NCBI RefSeq assembly: GCF_030553055.1
Contig: NZ_CP130713.1
Coordinates: 5,890,001-5,954,000 of the forward strand
DNA from: Streptomyces sp. XD-27
GTDB lineage: Bacteria > Actinomycetota > Actinomycetes > Streptomycetales > Streptomycetaceae
DNA: 64,000 bases
Direction of reading: 5' to 3'
The notes beneath the pieces were generated by a model that was given only the letters and a program-made list of their open reading frames with translations, searched no databases and was not told the origin of the DNA. This document shows positions 53,175-62,694 of this stretch, piece after piece; within the stretch, counting starts at the first letter, position 1, and each line of letters opens with the position of its first letter. The translations under genes and the position numbers were made by a program.

Positions 53175-54475
53175 CAGCCCTGATGACGGTCCTCGGGATA
53201 GTCGTCTTCGTCCTCGGACTGCTCTTCTCGATCGCCTGGCACGAGCTCGGCCATCTCTCCACGGCCAAGCTCTTCGGCATCCGGGTGCCGCAGTACATGG
53301 TCGGCTTCGGGCCGACGATCTTCTCCCGCAAGAAGGGGGAGACGGAGTACGGCGTCAAGGCGGTCCCGCTCGGCGGCTACATCCGCATGATCGGGATGTT
53401 CCCGCCCGGCGACGACGGGAAGATCACCGCCCGCTCCACCTCGCCGTGGCGCGGGATGATCGAGGACGCCAGGTCGGCGGCGTACGAGGAGCTCCAGCCC
53501 GGCGACGAGAAGCGGTTGTTCTACACCCGCAAGCCGTGGAAGCGCGTCATCGTGATGTTCGCCGGGCCGTTCATGAACCTGGTGCTGGCCGTGGTGATCT
53601 TCCTCGGGGTCATGATGACCTTCGGGCTCAACACCGAGACCACCACCGTCGGCTCGGTCCAGAAGTGCGTGGTCCCGGCCTCCGCCAAGGACACCGACAA
53701 GTGCCCCAAGGACGCCGAGGAGACCCCGGCCAACAAGGCGGGGCTGCGGGCGCGGGACAAGATCGTCGCCCTGGGCGGCGTGCCCACACCGGACTGGCCC
53801 ACCCTTCAGAAGAACATCCGCAAGACCACCGGCGCGACCACCGTCACGGTCGAGCGGGACGGCAAGCGTATGGACCTCCACGCGGTCCTCATCAAGAACG
53901 AGGTCGCCAAGACCGACGGCCACGGCGGCTATGTGGAGGGCGAGACCGTCAAGGCCGGCTTCCTCGGCTTCACGCCCGCCCACGGCATCGTCGAGCAGTC
54001 CTTCGGCCAGTCGGTGGACCGCATGGGCGACATGGTCGAGCAGGGGGTCGACTCGCTGATCGCGCTGCCGTCGAAGATCCCCGACCTGTGGGACGCGGCC
54101 TTCGGCGACGGCGAGCGCAAGGCGGACTCCCCGATGGGCGTGGTCGGCGCCGCCCGCGTCGGCGGCGAGATCACCACGCTCGACATCCCGGCGTCGCAGC
54201 AGGTCGCGACCATGCTCTTCCTGGTCGCGGGCTTCAACCTGTCGCTGTTCCTGTTCAACATGCTGCCGCTGCTGCCGCTGGACGGCGGGCACATCGCGGG
54301 CGCGGTGTGGGAATCGGTGCGCCGCCACATGGCACGGCTGTTCCGCCGCCCCGACCCCGGCCCGTTCGACGTGGCCAAGCTCATGCCCGTCGCCTACGTG
54401 GTCGCGGGGATCTTCATCTGCTTCACCCTGCTGGTGCTGGTCGCCGACCTGGTGAATCCCGTACGGATTACCTGA
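53171..54475 (+). CDS. RseP/Rip-family site-2 intramembrane metalloprotease
   Basis: The 434-residue M50 protease has a first membrane helix with zinc motif H24-E25-L-G-H28, a PDZ domain (about 190-270, ending before [15 protein letters not shown]) and a last helix pair with LPLDGGH around Asp371. Such proteases cut anti-sigma factors and other membrane proteins. ATG 53171 overlaps the dxr stop by four bases, so dxr and this gene are coupled. ispG follows after 133 nt. The substrate is unknown. Confidence 0.93.
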   Translation: MTALMTVLGIVVFVLGLLFSIAWHELGHLSTAKLFGIRVPQYMVGFGPTIFSRKKGETEYGVKAVPLGGYIRMIGMFPPGDDGKITARSTSPWRGMIEDARSAAYEELQPGDEKRLFYTRKPWKRVIVMFAGPFMNLVLAVVIFLGVMMTFGLNTETTTVGSVQKCVVPASAKDTDKCPKDAEETPANKAGLRARDKIVALGGVPTPDWPTLQKNIRKTTGATTVTVERDGKRMDLHAVLIKNEVAKTDGHGGYVEGETVKAGFLGFTPAHGIVEQSFGQSVDRMGDMVEQGVDSLIALPSKIPDLWDAAFGDGERKADSPMGVVGAARVGGEITTLDIPASQQVATMLFLVAGFNLSLFLFNMLPLLPLDGGHIAGAVWESVRRHMARLFRRPDPGPFDVAKLMPVAYVVAGIFICFTLLVLVADLVNPVRIT

Positions 54476-54608
54476 TGGTGCTCATTGGGGTGAGCCGCGG
54501 GGAGTGATGTGCTGGCGGATGCCCCGGTGCCGTAATCTCGAAGCCCTGAGAGCCCGCCGATCCCGGGCGGGACAGGACCATGATCCAAACCTTGGGGTTG
54601 CTCGCCAG

Positions 54609-55763
54609 ATGACTGCCATCTCGCTCGGAATGCCGTCCGTACCGGCCAAGCTCGCCGACCGCCGGGTCAGCCGCAAGATCCAGGTCGGGTCGGTCGCGGT
54701 CGGCGGCGACGCGCCCGTGTCGGTGCAGTCGATGACGACGACGGTGACGGCGGACATCGGCGCGACGCTCCAGCAGATCGCGGAGCTGACGGCATCGGGG
54801 TGCCAGATCGTGCGGGTGGCGTGCCCGTCGCAGGACGACGCGGACGCGCTGCCGGTGATCGCGAAGAAGTCGCAGATTCCGGTGATCGCGGACATCCACT
54901 TCCAGCCGAAGTACGTGTTCGCGGCGATCGACGCCGGGTGCGCGGCGGTGCGCGTGAACCCCGGGAACATCCGGCAGTTCGACGACAAGGTGAAGGAGAT
55001 CGCGAAGGCGGCCTCGGACGCCGGGGTGCCGATCCGCATCGGGGTGAACGCGGGGTCGCTGGACAAGCGGTTGCTGGCGAAGTACGGGAAGGCGACGCCG
55101 GAGGCGCTGGTCGAGTCGGCCCTGTGGGAGTGCTCGCTGTTCGAGGAGCACGGCTTCCGCGACATCAAGATCTCGGTGAAGCACAACGACCCGGTGGTCA
55201 TGGTCAACGCCTACCGGCAGCTCGCCGCCCAGTGCGACTACCCGCTGCACCTCGGCGTGACCGAGGCGGGCCCGGCGTTCCAGGGGACGATCAAGTCGGC
55301 CGTCGCGTTCGGCGCGCTGCTGAGCGAGGGGATCGGCGACACCATCCGCGTCTCGCTGTCCGCCCCGCCCGCCGAGGAGGTCAAGGTCGGCATCCAGATC
55401 CTGGAGTCGCTGAACCTGCGGCAGCGCCGGCTGGAGATCGTCTCGTGCCCGTCCTGCGGCCGTGCCCAGGTCGATGTGTACAAGCTGGCGGACCAGGTGA
55501 CGGCGGGGCTGGACGGTCTTGAGGTGCCGCTGCGGGTCGCGGTCATGGGCTGTGTGGTCAACGGTCCGGGCGAAGCGCGCGAGGCCGACCTGGGCGTGGC
55601 CTCGGGCAACGGCAAGGGGCAGATCTTCGTCAAGGGCGAGGTGATCAAGACCGTGCCGGAGTCGAAGATCGTGGAGACCCTCATCGAAGAGGCCATGAAG
55701 ATCGCCGAACAGATGGAGAAGGACGGCATCGCCTCCGGCGAGCCCGAGGTCAGCGTCGGCTGA
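54609..55763 (+). CDS. ispG: 4-hydroxy-3-methylbut-2-enyl diphosphate synthase (flavodoxin)
   Basis: The 384-residue GcpE/IspG contains the TIM-barrel part ([19 protein letters not shown]) and the iron-sulfur part with C280-PS-C283 and C315 in [11 protein letters not shown]. It converts methylerythritol cyclodiphosphate to HMBPP. ATG 54609 ([12 protein letters not shown]) is chosen over an upstream in-frame extension from 54504 that reads as Arg-rich non-conserved sequence. Paired terminator-like hairpins follow. Confidence 0.96.
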   Translation: MTAISLGMPSVPAKLADRRVSRKIQVGSVAVGGDAPVSVQSMTTTVTADIGATLQQIAELTASGCQIVRVACPSQDDADALPVIAKKSQIPVIADIHFQPKYVFAAIDAGCAAVRVNPGNIRQFDDKVKEIAKAASDAGVPIRIGVNAGSLDKRLLAKYGKATPEALVESALWECSLFEEHGFRDIKISVKHNDPVVMVNAYRQLAAQCDYPLHLGVTEAGPAFQGTIKSAVAFGALLSEGIGDTIRVSLSAPPAEEVKVGIQILESLNLRQRRLEIVSCPSCGRAQVDVYKLADQVTAGLDGLEVPLRVAVMGCVVNGPGEAREADLGVASGNGKGQIFVKGEVIKTVPESKIVETLIEEAMKIAEQMEKDGIASGEPEVSVG

Positions 55764-55783
55764 CCGCGCCACCGGCGCCACCG

Positions 55784-55835
55784 TGTGGCAGGGGCCCAGC
55801 CCCCGCCACATTGCGGCAGGGGCCCAGCCCCCGGC
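55784..55835 (+). terminator. Terminator after ispG with a duplicated GC block
   Basis: TGTGGC (55784-55789) and GCCACA (55805-55810) enclose GGGGC/GCCCC, giving an 11-bp stem with one mismatch. The block GGCAGGGGCCCAGCCCCCG then repeats at about 55815-55833. Confidence 0.65.
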
Positions 55836-55965
55836 CCGAGGCCCACGGCGACCGCCCTCAGGACCGCACATCCCGGCGGGAGGTCACCCGCCGGGGTGGC
55901 GAGGTACAGTGCGGGAATCGAGTCCCCCTGGCCCGCAGGCCCGCAACGGTGAGGCAGACCGACAC

Positions 55966-56811
55966 GTGCTCACGACCACCACCACCAGGGTTCTTGAGCC
56001 CGCCGAGCTCGAAGCGGCGCTCGCGGTCCTCGACCGCGACCCGGTCTCCAACGCCTTCGTCACCGCCCGCGTGCAGGCCGCGGGCCTCGACCCCTGGCGG
56101 CTCGGCGGCGAGATGTGGGGCTGGTACAGCGGCGGGCGGCTCGAATCGCTGTGCTACGCCGGGGCCAACCTCGTCCCCGTATGCGCCACCCCCGAGGCCG
56201 TCCGCGGCTTCGCCGAACGCGCCCGCCGCTCCGGCCGCCGCTGCTCCTCCATCGTCGGCCCCGCCGACGCCACCGCGGAGCTGTGGTCGCTGCTCGAACC
56301 CAGCTGGGGCCCGGCCCGCGAGGTCCGCCCCCGCCAGCCCCTCATGGTCACCACGTCCGTGCCCGCCGGCATCACGCCCGACCCGCTCGTGCGCCGCGTC
56401 CGCAAGGACGAGATGGACGTGATCATGCCGGCGTGCGTGGCGATGTTCACCGAGGAGGTCGGCGTCTCGCCGCTCGCGGGCGACGGCGGCCTGCTGTACC
56501 AGGCCCGCGTCGCCGAACTGGTCGGCACCGGCCGCTCCTTCGCCCGGATCGAGGACGGCCGGGTCGTCTTCAAGGCCGAGATCGGCGCGGCCACCCGGCA
56601 CGCCTGCCAGATCCAGGGCGTGTGGGTCGCCCCCGAGTACCGCGGCCGCGGCTTGTCGGAGACCGGGATGGCGGCCGTCCTTCACCACGCGCTGCGCGAG
56701 GTCGCCCCCGTCGTCAGCCTCTACGTCAACGACTACAACACCGCGGCCCGCGCCGCCTACCGCCGTGTCGGCTTCCAGGAGGTCGGCGCGTTCATGAGCG
56801 TGCTGTTCTGA
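55966..56811 (+). CDS. GNAT family N-acetyltransferase with an N-terminal DUF4081 domain
   Basis: A 281-residue protein: an N-terminal half (about 1-140) resembling DUF4081, and a C-terminal GNAT fold whose acetyl-CoA motif reads GVWVAPEYRGRGLSETG. YVNDYNTAARAAYRRVGF is the usual GNAT motif B. The acceptor is unknown. GTG 55966 (VLTTTTTRVLEPAEL) is the best start; the upstream open frame crosses the terminator. The Shine-Dalgarno GAGG is rather far (11 nt). Confidence 0.86.
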   Translation: MLTTTTTRVLEPAELEAALAVLDRDPVSNAFVTARVQAAGLDPWRLGGEMWGWYSGGRLESLCYAGANLVPVCATPEAVRGFAERARRSGRRCSSIVGPADATAELWSLLEPSWGPAREVRPRQPLMVTTSVPAGITPDPLVRRVRKDEMDVIMPACVAMFTEEVGVSPLAGDGGLLYQARVAELVGTGRSFARIEDGRVVFKAEIGAATRHACQIQGVWVAPEYRGRGLSETGMAAVLHHALREVAPVVSLYVNDYNTAARAAYRRVGFQEVGAFMSVLF

Positions 56812-56919
56812 CGCCGCCGCGGACGCCGAGCCTCGGACGCCCGAACCACGGCACGTCCCGCCTCGACCCCGTCCCGTCCGAACATCCGTTCAGCGCCGTC
56901 CGCCCAGTAGGGTGCCGCC

Positions 56920-57456
56920 ATGGATGACGTCGTCGTCGGACCGCTCGACCTCGCCCCGCGCGTGGACGACGCCTTGGCCGTACAGGCACTCGCGTTCGGT
57001 CTCACGGACGAGGAGATCGGCGTACGACGCCACATCGTGCTCCGCCACCTCACCAACCCCGGCGCCCGCGCGTTCGGCGCCACCACCGGAGCCGGCCGGC
57101 TCGTCGGCTTCGTCTACGGCCTGCCCAACGACCGTACGCAGTGGTGGTCCACGATCGTCGAACCGTATCTGCGCGCCAACGGGTGCGACGACTGGCTGGA
57201 CGACTCCTTCGTCGTCACCGAACTGCACGTCCACCCCGCCTACCAGAACCGCGGCATCGGCCGGGCCCTGATCACCACCCTCACCGACGGCGCCGAGCAG
57301 CCGCGCAGCATCCTCTCGGCCATCGACACCGACAGCCCCGCGCGCGGCCTCTACCGCGCCCTGGGCTACCACGACCTCGCCCGCCGGGTGCGGTTCCCGA
57401 GCGCGCCTCGCCCGTACGCGGTGATGGGCGCCGTCTTGCCGCTGCGGCGACGGTGA
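56920..57456 (+). CDS. GNAT family N-acetyltransferase
   Basis: A 178-residue GNAT with acetyl-CoA motif LHVHPAYQNRGIGRALITTL and motif B IDTDSPARGLYRALGYHDLA. ATG 56920 begins MDDVVVGPLDLAPRVDD. The substrate is unknown. The last 20 codons ([19 protein letters not shown] and stop) are duplicated in frame 108 bp downstream, suggesting that a GC hairpin element entered near the gene end. Confidence 0.85.
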   Translation: MDDVVVGPLDLAPRVDDALAVQALAFGLTDEEIGVRRHIVLRHLTNPGARAFGATTGAGRLVGFVYGLPNDRTQWWSTIVEPYLRANGCDDWLDDSFVVTELHVHPAYQNRGIGRALITTLTDGAEQPRSILSAIDTDSPARGLYRALGYHDLARRVRFPSAPRPYAVMGAVLPLRRR

Positions 57457-57564
57457 TGGGGCGCCTGCCGGGGGTCCGGGGGTTGTCCCCCGGGAGAATG
57501 CAGCCCGAGTGCGCCCCGCCCGTATGCGGTGATGGGCGCCCTCCTGCCGCTGCGCCGCCGCTGA
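57396..57564 (+). repeat. Duplicated gene tail flanking a hairpin
   Basis: The 61-bp end of the GNAT gene (57396-57456) recurs at 57504-57564 with about eight substitutions. It keeps the frame, encodes [18 protein letters not shown] and a stop. Between lies CCGGGGG-TTGT-CCCCCGG (57476-57493), a 7-bp hairpin of a kind common between Streptomyces genes. Confidence 0.85.
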
Positions 57565-57658
57565 CCGGCGCGCCCCCACCCGGGGCAATGCGTTTCCCGG
57601 TTCCCCGCCAGGACGGCTAACCTCCTGCCATCCCCTCTTCGTACGCAGGAGAAGTCCC

Positions 57659-59377
57659 ATGGCTCACGCCGTCCACGCCCAGCGCATGTCCACGATGATG
57701 CTGAAGACGCTGCGCGACGACCCGGCCGACGCCGAGACCGCGAGCCACAAGCTGCTGGTCCGCGCCGGCTACGTCCGCCGCTCCTCCGCCGGGGTGTGGA
57801 CCTGGCTGCCGCTCGGCAAGAAGGTCCTGGACAACGTCTCCCGGGTGGTACGCGAGGAGATGGACGCCATCGGCGCCCAGGAGGTCCTGCTGCCCGCGCT
57901 GCTGCCGCGCGAGGCGTACGAGGCCAGCGGCCGCTGGGACGAGTACGGCGACCTGCTGTTCCGGCTCAAGGACCGCAAGGGCGCGGACTACCTCCTCGGC
58001 CCCACGCACGAGGAGATCTTCACCCAGACGGTCAAGGACCAGTGCACGTCCTACAAGGACCTGCCGGTGATCCTCTACCAGATCCAGACGAAGTACCGGG
58101 ACGAGGCGCGGCCCCGCTCCGGCGTGCTGCGCGGCCGCGAGTTCCAGATGAAGGACTCGTACTCCTTCGACACCACCGACGAGGGGCTGGCCGAGTCCTA
58201 CCGGCTGCACCGCGAGGCGTACCAGCGGATCTTCGCCCGCCTCGGCCTGGACTACCGCATCGTCTCGGCGGTCTCGGGCGCGATGGGCGGGTCGGCGTCG
58301 GAGGAGTTCCTGGCCCCGGCCGCCGCGGGCGAGGACACCTTCGTGGACTGCCCGAACTGCCACTACGCGGCCAACACCGAGGCCGTCACGGTCACCGTGC
58401 CGCCGGTCGAGGGCGCCGCGCACGGCCCCGTCGAGGAGCTGGACACCCCCGACACCCCGACCATCGCGACCCTGGCCGAGCACCTGGGCGTCCCGGCCTC
58501 CGCCACCCTGAAGAACCTGCTGGTCAAGGTCGACGGCGAGATCACGGCCGTGGGCGTGCCCGGCGACCGCGAGGTCGACATGGGCAAGCTGGCCGAGCAT
58601 CTGGCGCCCGCGATCGTGGAGTTGGTGACGGCGGAGGACTTCGCCGACCGGCCCGACCTCGTCCGCGGCTACGTCGGCCCGCAGGGCCTGGCGGGCACCG
58701 CCTTCCGCTACATCGCCGACCCCCGGGTGGCCCCCGGCACCGCCTGGGTGACCGGCGCCAACAAGCCCGACACGCACGCGAGGAACGTCGTCTGCGGCCG
58801 GGACTTCGAGGTCGACCAGTACCTGGACGTCGTCGTGGTCGAGCCGGGCGACCCGTGCCCCGAGTGCGGCGCGGGCATCGAACTGGACCGGGCCATCGAG
58901 ATCGGCCACATCTTCCAGCTCGGCCGCAAGTACGCCGACACCTTCCAGCTGGACGTGCTCGGTCAGGAGGGCAAGCCGGTCCGGGTCACCATGGGCTCGT
59001 ACGGCATCGGCGTCTCCCGCGCCGTCGCCGCGCTCGCCGAGCAGACCCATGACGAGTCCGGCCTGTGCTGGCCGCGCGAGATCGCCCCGGCCGACGTGCA
59101 CGTCGTGGCGGCGGGCAAGGCGCTGCAGACCGAACTCGCCCTGGAGGTCGGCGAGAAGCTGGCCGCGGCGGGCGTCCGCACGCTGGTGGACGACCGGGCG
59201 GGCGTCTCGCCGGGCGTGAAGTTCACCGACGCCGAACTGATCGGCGTGCCCACGATCCTGGTGGTGGGACGCGGTGCGAAGGACGGCCGCGTCGAGCTGA
59301 AGGACCGCCGGACGGGCGAACGCGAGGAACTGACCGTGGACGAGGCGGTGGACCGCCTCGTGGTGTCGGTGGCGTAA
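57659..59377 (+). CDS. proS: Prolyl-tRNA synthetase
   Basis: The 572-residue class II synthetase is of the bacterial type with the editing (INS) insertion (about 220-400). Motif 1 region is near [18 protein letters not shown], motif 2 near [20 protein letters not shown], and motif 3 near [20 protein letters not shown]. It charges tRNA-Pro. ATG 57659 has AGGAGAA 6 nt upstream. It stands alone after the duplicated GNAT tail. Confidence 0.97.
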   Translation: MAHAVHAQRMSTMMLKTLRDDPADAETASHKLLVRAGYVRRSSAGVWTWLPLGKKVLDNVSRVVREEMDAIGAQEVLLPALLPREAYEASGRWDEYGDLLFRLKDRKGADYLLGPTHEEIFTQTVKDQCTSYKDLPVILYQIQTKYRDEARPRSGVLRGREFQMKDSYSFDTTDEGLAESYRLHREAYQRIFARLGLDYRIVSAVSGAMGGSASEEFLAPAAAGEDTFVDCPNCHYAANTEAVTVTVPPVEGAAHGPVEELDTPDTPTIATLAEHLGVPASATLKNLLVKVDGEITAVGVPGDREVDMGKLAEHLAPAIVELVTAEDFADRPDLVRGYVGPQGLAGTAFRYIADPRVAPGTAWVTGANKPDTHARNVVCGRDFEVDQYLDVVVVEPGDPCPECGAGIELDRAIEIGHIFQLGRKYADTFQLDVLGQEGKPVRVTMGSYGIGVSRAVAALAEQTHDESGLCWPREIAPADVHVVAAGKALQTELALEVGEKLAAAGVRTLVDDRAGVSPGVKFTDAELIGVPTILVVGRGAKDGRVELKDRRTGEREELTVDEAVDRLVVSVA

Positions 59378-59460
59378 ACGCCTCCCGGCGGTGCGCCTCC
59401 GGCGAGGAGCCTCGGCGTACGCAGGCGTCTACCGGCCGGTGGCCGGGCGGAGCCGTGTGG

Positions 59461-59637
59461 TCAGGGGGCCAGGCCCCACCGGCGGTCAGCCGCCGATCCG
59501 GCGGGAGGGGGCGCGTCGGGGTGCCCCCGCAGCGCGGCGAACATCCTGCCGGCGACCTCGCGGTTGGCCAGTAGGTTCGCCGACCGAGGTGGGGGCACCC
59601 CCAGCGGCCGCGCTGGGGGAGGCCCCGCCCCCGCCAT
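59461..59637 (-). pseudogene. Possible C-terminal gene remnant fused to a palindromic element
   Basis: A 58-codon frame. Its first 20 codons come from the palindromic block (Pro/Gly/Arg only), but the rest includes SANLLANREVAGRMFAALRG, which looks like ordinary protein. It may be the tail of a lost gene. No homology can be claimed. Confidence 0.25.
59589..59632. repeat. Clustered GC palindromes of Streptomyces intergenic type
   Basis: CCCCCAGCG-GCCG-CGCTGGGGG (59598-59619) is a perfect 9-bp hairpin. It is preceded by GGGGGCACCCCC and followed by GGCCCCGCCCCC. Similar GGGGGCACCCCCAGC blocks recur between genes in Streptomyces, from memory. Confidence 0.6.
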
Positions 59638-59706
59638 GAGGCGCCCGCGCAGAGGGCAACCACGGCGCCGGGCTCGCGCGCCCCACGGCCCCCCAGCCGG
59701 GAGGCG

Positions 59707-60651
59707 TCAGAGCCAGCCCGCGAACTCCAGCAGCAGTTCGCCGCGCCTGCGGTTCCCGGCCGCCACCTGCCGCAGACCCGAGTCCACGGCCCGGAACAGC
59801 GCCCAGCCGCGCAGCCGGTCGCGGTCCACGTCCAGGGAGTCCGCCAGCTTGGCGACCCGGCGGCGGGTCACGCCGCTCGGCCCGGGGCCCGCCGCCACGT
59901 CCTCGAACCGGTCGAGCACCAGCCGCGCCAGGTCGTACGCGCGCTCGCCGACCACCGGCGCCGGGCCGACCGCGAGCCACGGCGCGCGGTCCCCGGCCAG
60001 CACCTTCGCCTGCCGGAAGTCGCCGTGCAGCAGCACCTGCTCGGGCTCGCTCGCCGCCAGCTCCGTACGCAGCGCCAGAGCCTCGTCCAGCAGCGGGCGC
60101 GCCTCCGCCGCCAGGCCGCCCGCGCCCAGCGCCCGCAGCGTCGCGGCACTGCCGTCCGTCAGCTCCGCGACCGTGGGGAACGCGTGCCCGGACGGCGGTT
60201 CCACCCACAGCTTGCGGACCGTGCCCGCCGCCTCCAGCAGCGCCTTGGCCTCCGGCAGGGACCGCAGCGACACCGCGCTGTGCAGCCGTTCCAGCAGCAG
60301 CGCTCCGGTCCCCGGGTCGGCGCGCAGCAGCTGCACCGCGCCCCAGCCGTCCCAGGCGCCGAGCGCCTCCCGCTCGTGACCGGCCGCGGGGCCCGGCACG
60401 GGGAACTTCAGCGCCGCCGGGGTGCCGTCCGCCTGCCGTACGAGGACGACGAGGCTGCCGAGGCCGCCCGGCGTCTGGACCCGTTCCGGCGTCAACTCCC
60501 AGTCGGCGAGCTGCTGCCGGGCGGTCGCGGCCAGGTTCGCGAGCCAGGCCATGGCCGGGCTGTCGGGGTCCTTGCTCAGCGCTTGCAGCAGCCGCTGCGG
60601 CGGATCGATACGGACGGTGTCCCCGCCGCCGGGCTGCGGTCCTGCTGCCAT
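59707..60651 (-). CDS. Aminoglycoside/hydroxyurea phosphotransferase-like protein with degenerate active site
   Basis: The 314-residue protein has the fold pattern of the APH(6)/hydroxyurea phosphotransferase family. The catalytic-loop motif is H209-G-D211-F-R-Q-A-K216-VLAG, where kinases have HGDxxxxN, so the Mg-binding Asn is Lys. The second metal ligand, expected as Asp in PWLAIDP, is G229 in PWLAVGP. It may be a pseudokinase or use another metal geometry. ATG 60651 is the start given; the Shine-Dalgarno is poorly placed. Confidence 0.78.
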   Translation of the reverse strand: MAAGPQPGGGDTVRIDPPQRLLQALSKDPDSPAMAWLANLAATARQQLADWELTPERVQTPGGLGSLVVLVRQADGTPAALKFPVPGPAAGHEREALGAWDGWGAVQLLRADPGTGALLLERLHSAVSLRSLPEAKALLEAAGTVRKLWVEPPSGHAFPTVAELTDGSAATLRALGAGGLAAEARPLLDEALALRTELAASEPEQVLLHGDFRQAKVLAGDRAPWLAVGPAPVVGERAYDLARLVLDRFEDVAAGPGPSGVTRRRVAKLADSLDVDRDRLRGWALFRAVDSGLRQVAAGNRRRGELLLEFAGWL

Positions 60652-60749
60652 TCCTGAGCCGTCCCCTTACCTCTCGTCATGTCACGTTCCGTCGTGTTCC
60701 CGTCGGGCGTCGTCCGGCCCGAGCGGGGGCCGGGGCGCGGCGTCACGCG

Positions 60750-61280
60750 TCACAGCGCGCCCGCGGCACCGCTGGGGGACGCGGACGGGTCGGCCGGCGC
60801 GGTGCGTTCGGCGAGCCCAGGGAAGGCTACGCCGCCGCCGCGCCAGCGCACCGCCCGGACCGCCGCTTCGCGCAGGGCGGCGGCCGCCTCGCGCCGCAGG
60901 GTCCCGTCGGCGGACCGGACGAGGTCGGCGTAGACGGCGGCCACCCGGTGCTCCAGCTCGGCGGCCAGCCGCACGGCGGCCAGCCGCACGGCGGCGGCCG
61001 CGTCCGGCACCGGGAACGGCAGCGCGTACGCGGCTGCCGCGGCGACCGGGGTGCCGCCCAGGTCCCGCACGGTCCGCTGGAGCGCGTCGCGGCGGGCGCG
61101 GTGCGCGGCGTAGGTGTCGCGTGCCTGCCGCAGCCGGTCGTCCCCGATCCGGCCGCCGACGACACCGTAGCCGTAGACCGCCGCGTGTTCGGCCGCCAGC
61201 GCGGCCTGAGCGGCTTTCAGTACCTCCGCCTCCGACGCGTCCCGCCTCCGTCGGCTCCCTTGTCCCGTGACCGCGCTCAT
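60750..61280 (-). CDS. DUF4439 ferritin-like domain protein
   Basis: A 176-residue, mostly helical Ala-rich protein starting MSAVTGQGSRRRRD. LAAEHAAVYGYGVVGGRIG and AAVRLAAELEHRVAAVYADL are the helix pair typical of the DUF4439 ferritin-like family, with Glu/His in helix but no proven metal site. GGAGG lies 8 nt before ATG 61280. The ATG overlaps the stop of the upstream lipoprotein (ATGA), so the two were coupled. Function unknown. Confidence 0.82.
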   Translation of the reverse strand: MSAVTGQGSRRRRDASEAEVLKAAQAALAAEHAAVYGYGVVGGRIGDDRLRQARDTYAAHRARRDALQRTVRDLGGTPVAAAAAYALPFPVPDAAAAVRLAAVRLAAELEHRVAAVYADLVRSADGTLRREAAAALREAAVRAVRWRGGGVAFPGLAERTAPADPSASPSGAAGAL

Positions 61281-61889
61281 GAGCCGTCCTCCGTGAGCAG
61301 ATACGCGTGGGCCGCCCCGCAGGCCGCGACCGACGCCAGCAGGCGGGCGAGGTCCCGGGGGCGGAGGCCAGGGCGGCGGTGCGCGCGTCGGCGGTGAGCC
61401 GCTCGGCCTGCGCCAGGACGGCGAGGGCCTGCTCCGGCGTCCCGGGCACGCCCGGTGTCTCGATCGCGCCAGGCGCCGCGGACGCGTCGGGCCGGGGTGC
61501 CGGTGTGTCACCGCCCGGGGAGGCGACGGGGTTTGGCGAGGCGGCGCGACCCCGAGGCGGGGCGGGGAGTGGGACGGCGCGCCGCCGCCGGAGCCCGCGA
61601 ACGCCTGCGCGTGCCGCGCGGTCTCCGCACGCAGCGGCCGCAACCGCTCGGCCAGCGCCGGATGGGCCGCCGAGGTCGCGTCGTACCGGGCCAGCAGCAC
61701 CAGGCTGTCCCGCTCGGCGCGCGCCCGCAGCCGGTCGGCGGCCGCGGACCGGCCGGCCCGGTCGGACTCCGTTCCCGCGGCGCCTGAGCATCCGGCCAGC
61801 AGGAAGGCGGCACCGGCCGCCCCACCGGCCAGCAGCAGGTCTCGTCTGTGCGGGCGGTCGGTGTCCCGCTGATGGGTGGTGGGCGGCAC
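61277..61889 (-). pseudogene. Frameshifted Tat-type lipoprotein gene
   Basis: GTG 61889 starts a protein with H14-R-R-DLLL (Tat-like) and lipobox LLAGC at Cys34. The expected protein runs through three frames. After GSGGG (near 61590) it moves to a frame reading SPGGDTPAPRPDASAAPGAI and EQALAVLAQAERLTADARTA. Near 61351-61365 (CCCGGGGG) it moves again, to a frame ending DLARLLASVAACGAAHAYLL and a stop at 61277. Both shifts equal one missing base and both lie in G/C runs. It may be a real pseudogene or sequencing error. The intact end overlaps the DUF4439 start. Confidence 0.75.
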
Positions 61890-62146
61890 GGTCCTCTTTC
61901 CTGACGTCCTGGTGGGCGTCCCGCGTACGGCGCCGGGGTCGCCGGGCGTCGAACGGGAGCGCCCGGGGCGGAACGATCACCGCAGGCGAGCGTACCCATG
62001 ACGGCCGCGCCCGCCGTGGCGCCCCCGCCGCAACCGCCCGCGAGCCGACGCGAGCAGCCGAATCGTCAGCCGCCCACCGGAGCGGATAGGCTTTGACCGA
62101 CACGCGACCTTCCCACAACAGCACACGCGGCCGAGGAGTCACCCGG

Positions 62147-62692
62147 ATGAGCACCACCCAGAGCGAAAGGCTGCGCGGACTGCTGGAACCGCTGGTCAGC
62201 GCGCGAGACCTGGATCTGGAAGAGGTCGAGCTGACCCCCGCCGGGAAGCGGCGCGTGCTGCGGATCGTGGTGGACTCCGACGACGGCGTGCAGCTGGATG
62301 CGTGTGCGGAGCTGAGCCGGGCGGTCTCCGAGGCGCTCGACGCCTCGGACGCCATGGGAGCCACCCCGTATGTGCTGGAGGTCACCTCGCCCGGCGCGGA
62401 CCGCCCCCTGACCGAGCAGCGGCACTACCGCCGCGCCATCGGCAGGCTCATCAAGGCCCAGCTCGCCGAGGGCGGCGAGCTGGTGGCCCGGGTGGTCGCC
62501 GTGGACGACGAGGGCGTGGACCTGGAGGTGCCGGGCGTGAAGGGCCGCAAGCCCACCGCCCGCCGACTGGCCTTCACCGAGATCTCCAAGGCGCGGGTGG
62601 AGATCGAGTTCAGCCGCAAGGCCGCCGAGAAGGACGAGGCCGCCGAGCAGGGCGGCGAGAGCATGAACGACGAGAGCAAGGAGGAGGCGTAG
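62147..62692 (+). CDS. rimP: Ribosome maturation factor RimP
   Basis: The 181-residue RimP helps 30S assembly. The N-terminal domain has [20 protein letters not shown] and [14 protein letters not shown]; the SH3-like C-terminal domain (about 95-160) and an acidic tail follow. GAGGAG (62133-62138) lies 8 nt before ATG 62147; the in-frame ATG-like upstream start at 62093 lacks a site. nusA begins 2 nt after the stop. Confidence 0.96.
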   Translation: MSTTQSERLRGLLEPLVSARDLDLEEVELTPAGKRRVLRIVVDSDDGVQLDACAELSRAVSEALDASDAMGATPYVLEVTSPGADRPLTEQRHYRRAIGRLIKAQLAEGGELVARVVAVDDEGVDLEVPGVKGRKPTARRLAFTEISKARVEIEFSRKAAEKDEAAEQGGESMNDESKEEA

Positions 62693-62694
62693 CC

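Larger units (their letters stand above)
59378..59706. other. 329-nt intergenic region with palindromes and a possible gene remnant
   Basis: Between proS and the convergent phosphotransferase gene. It contains the palindromic block at 59589-59632 and, on the minus strand, a 58-codon frame described separately. I see no intact gene. Confidence 0.55.
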
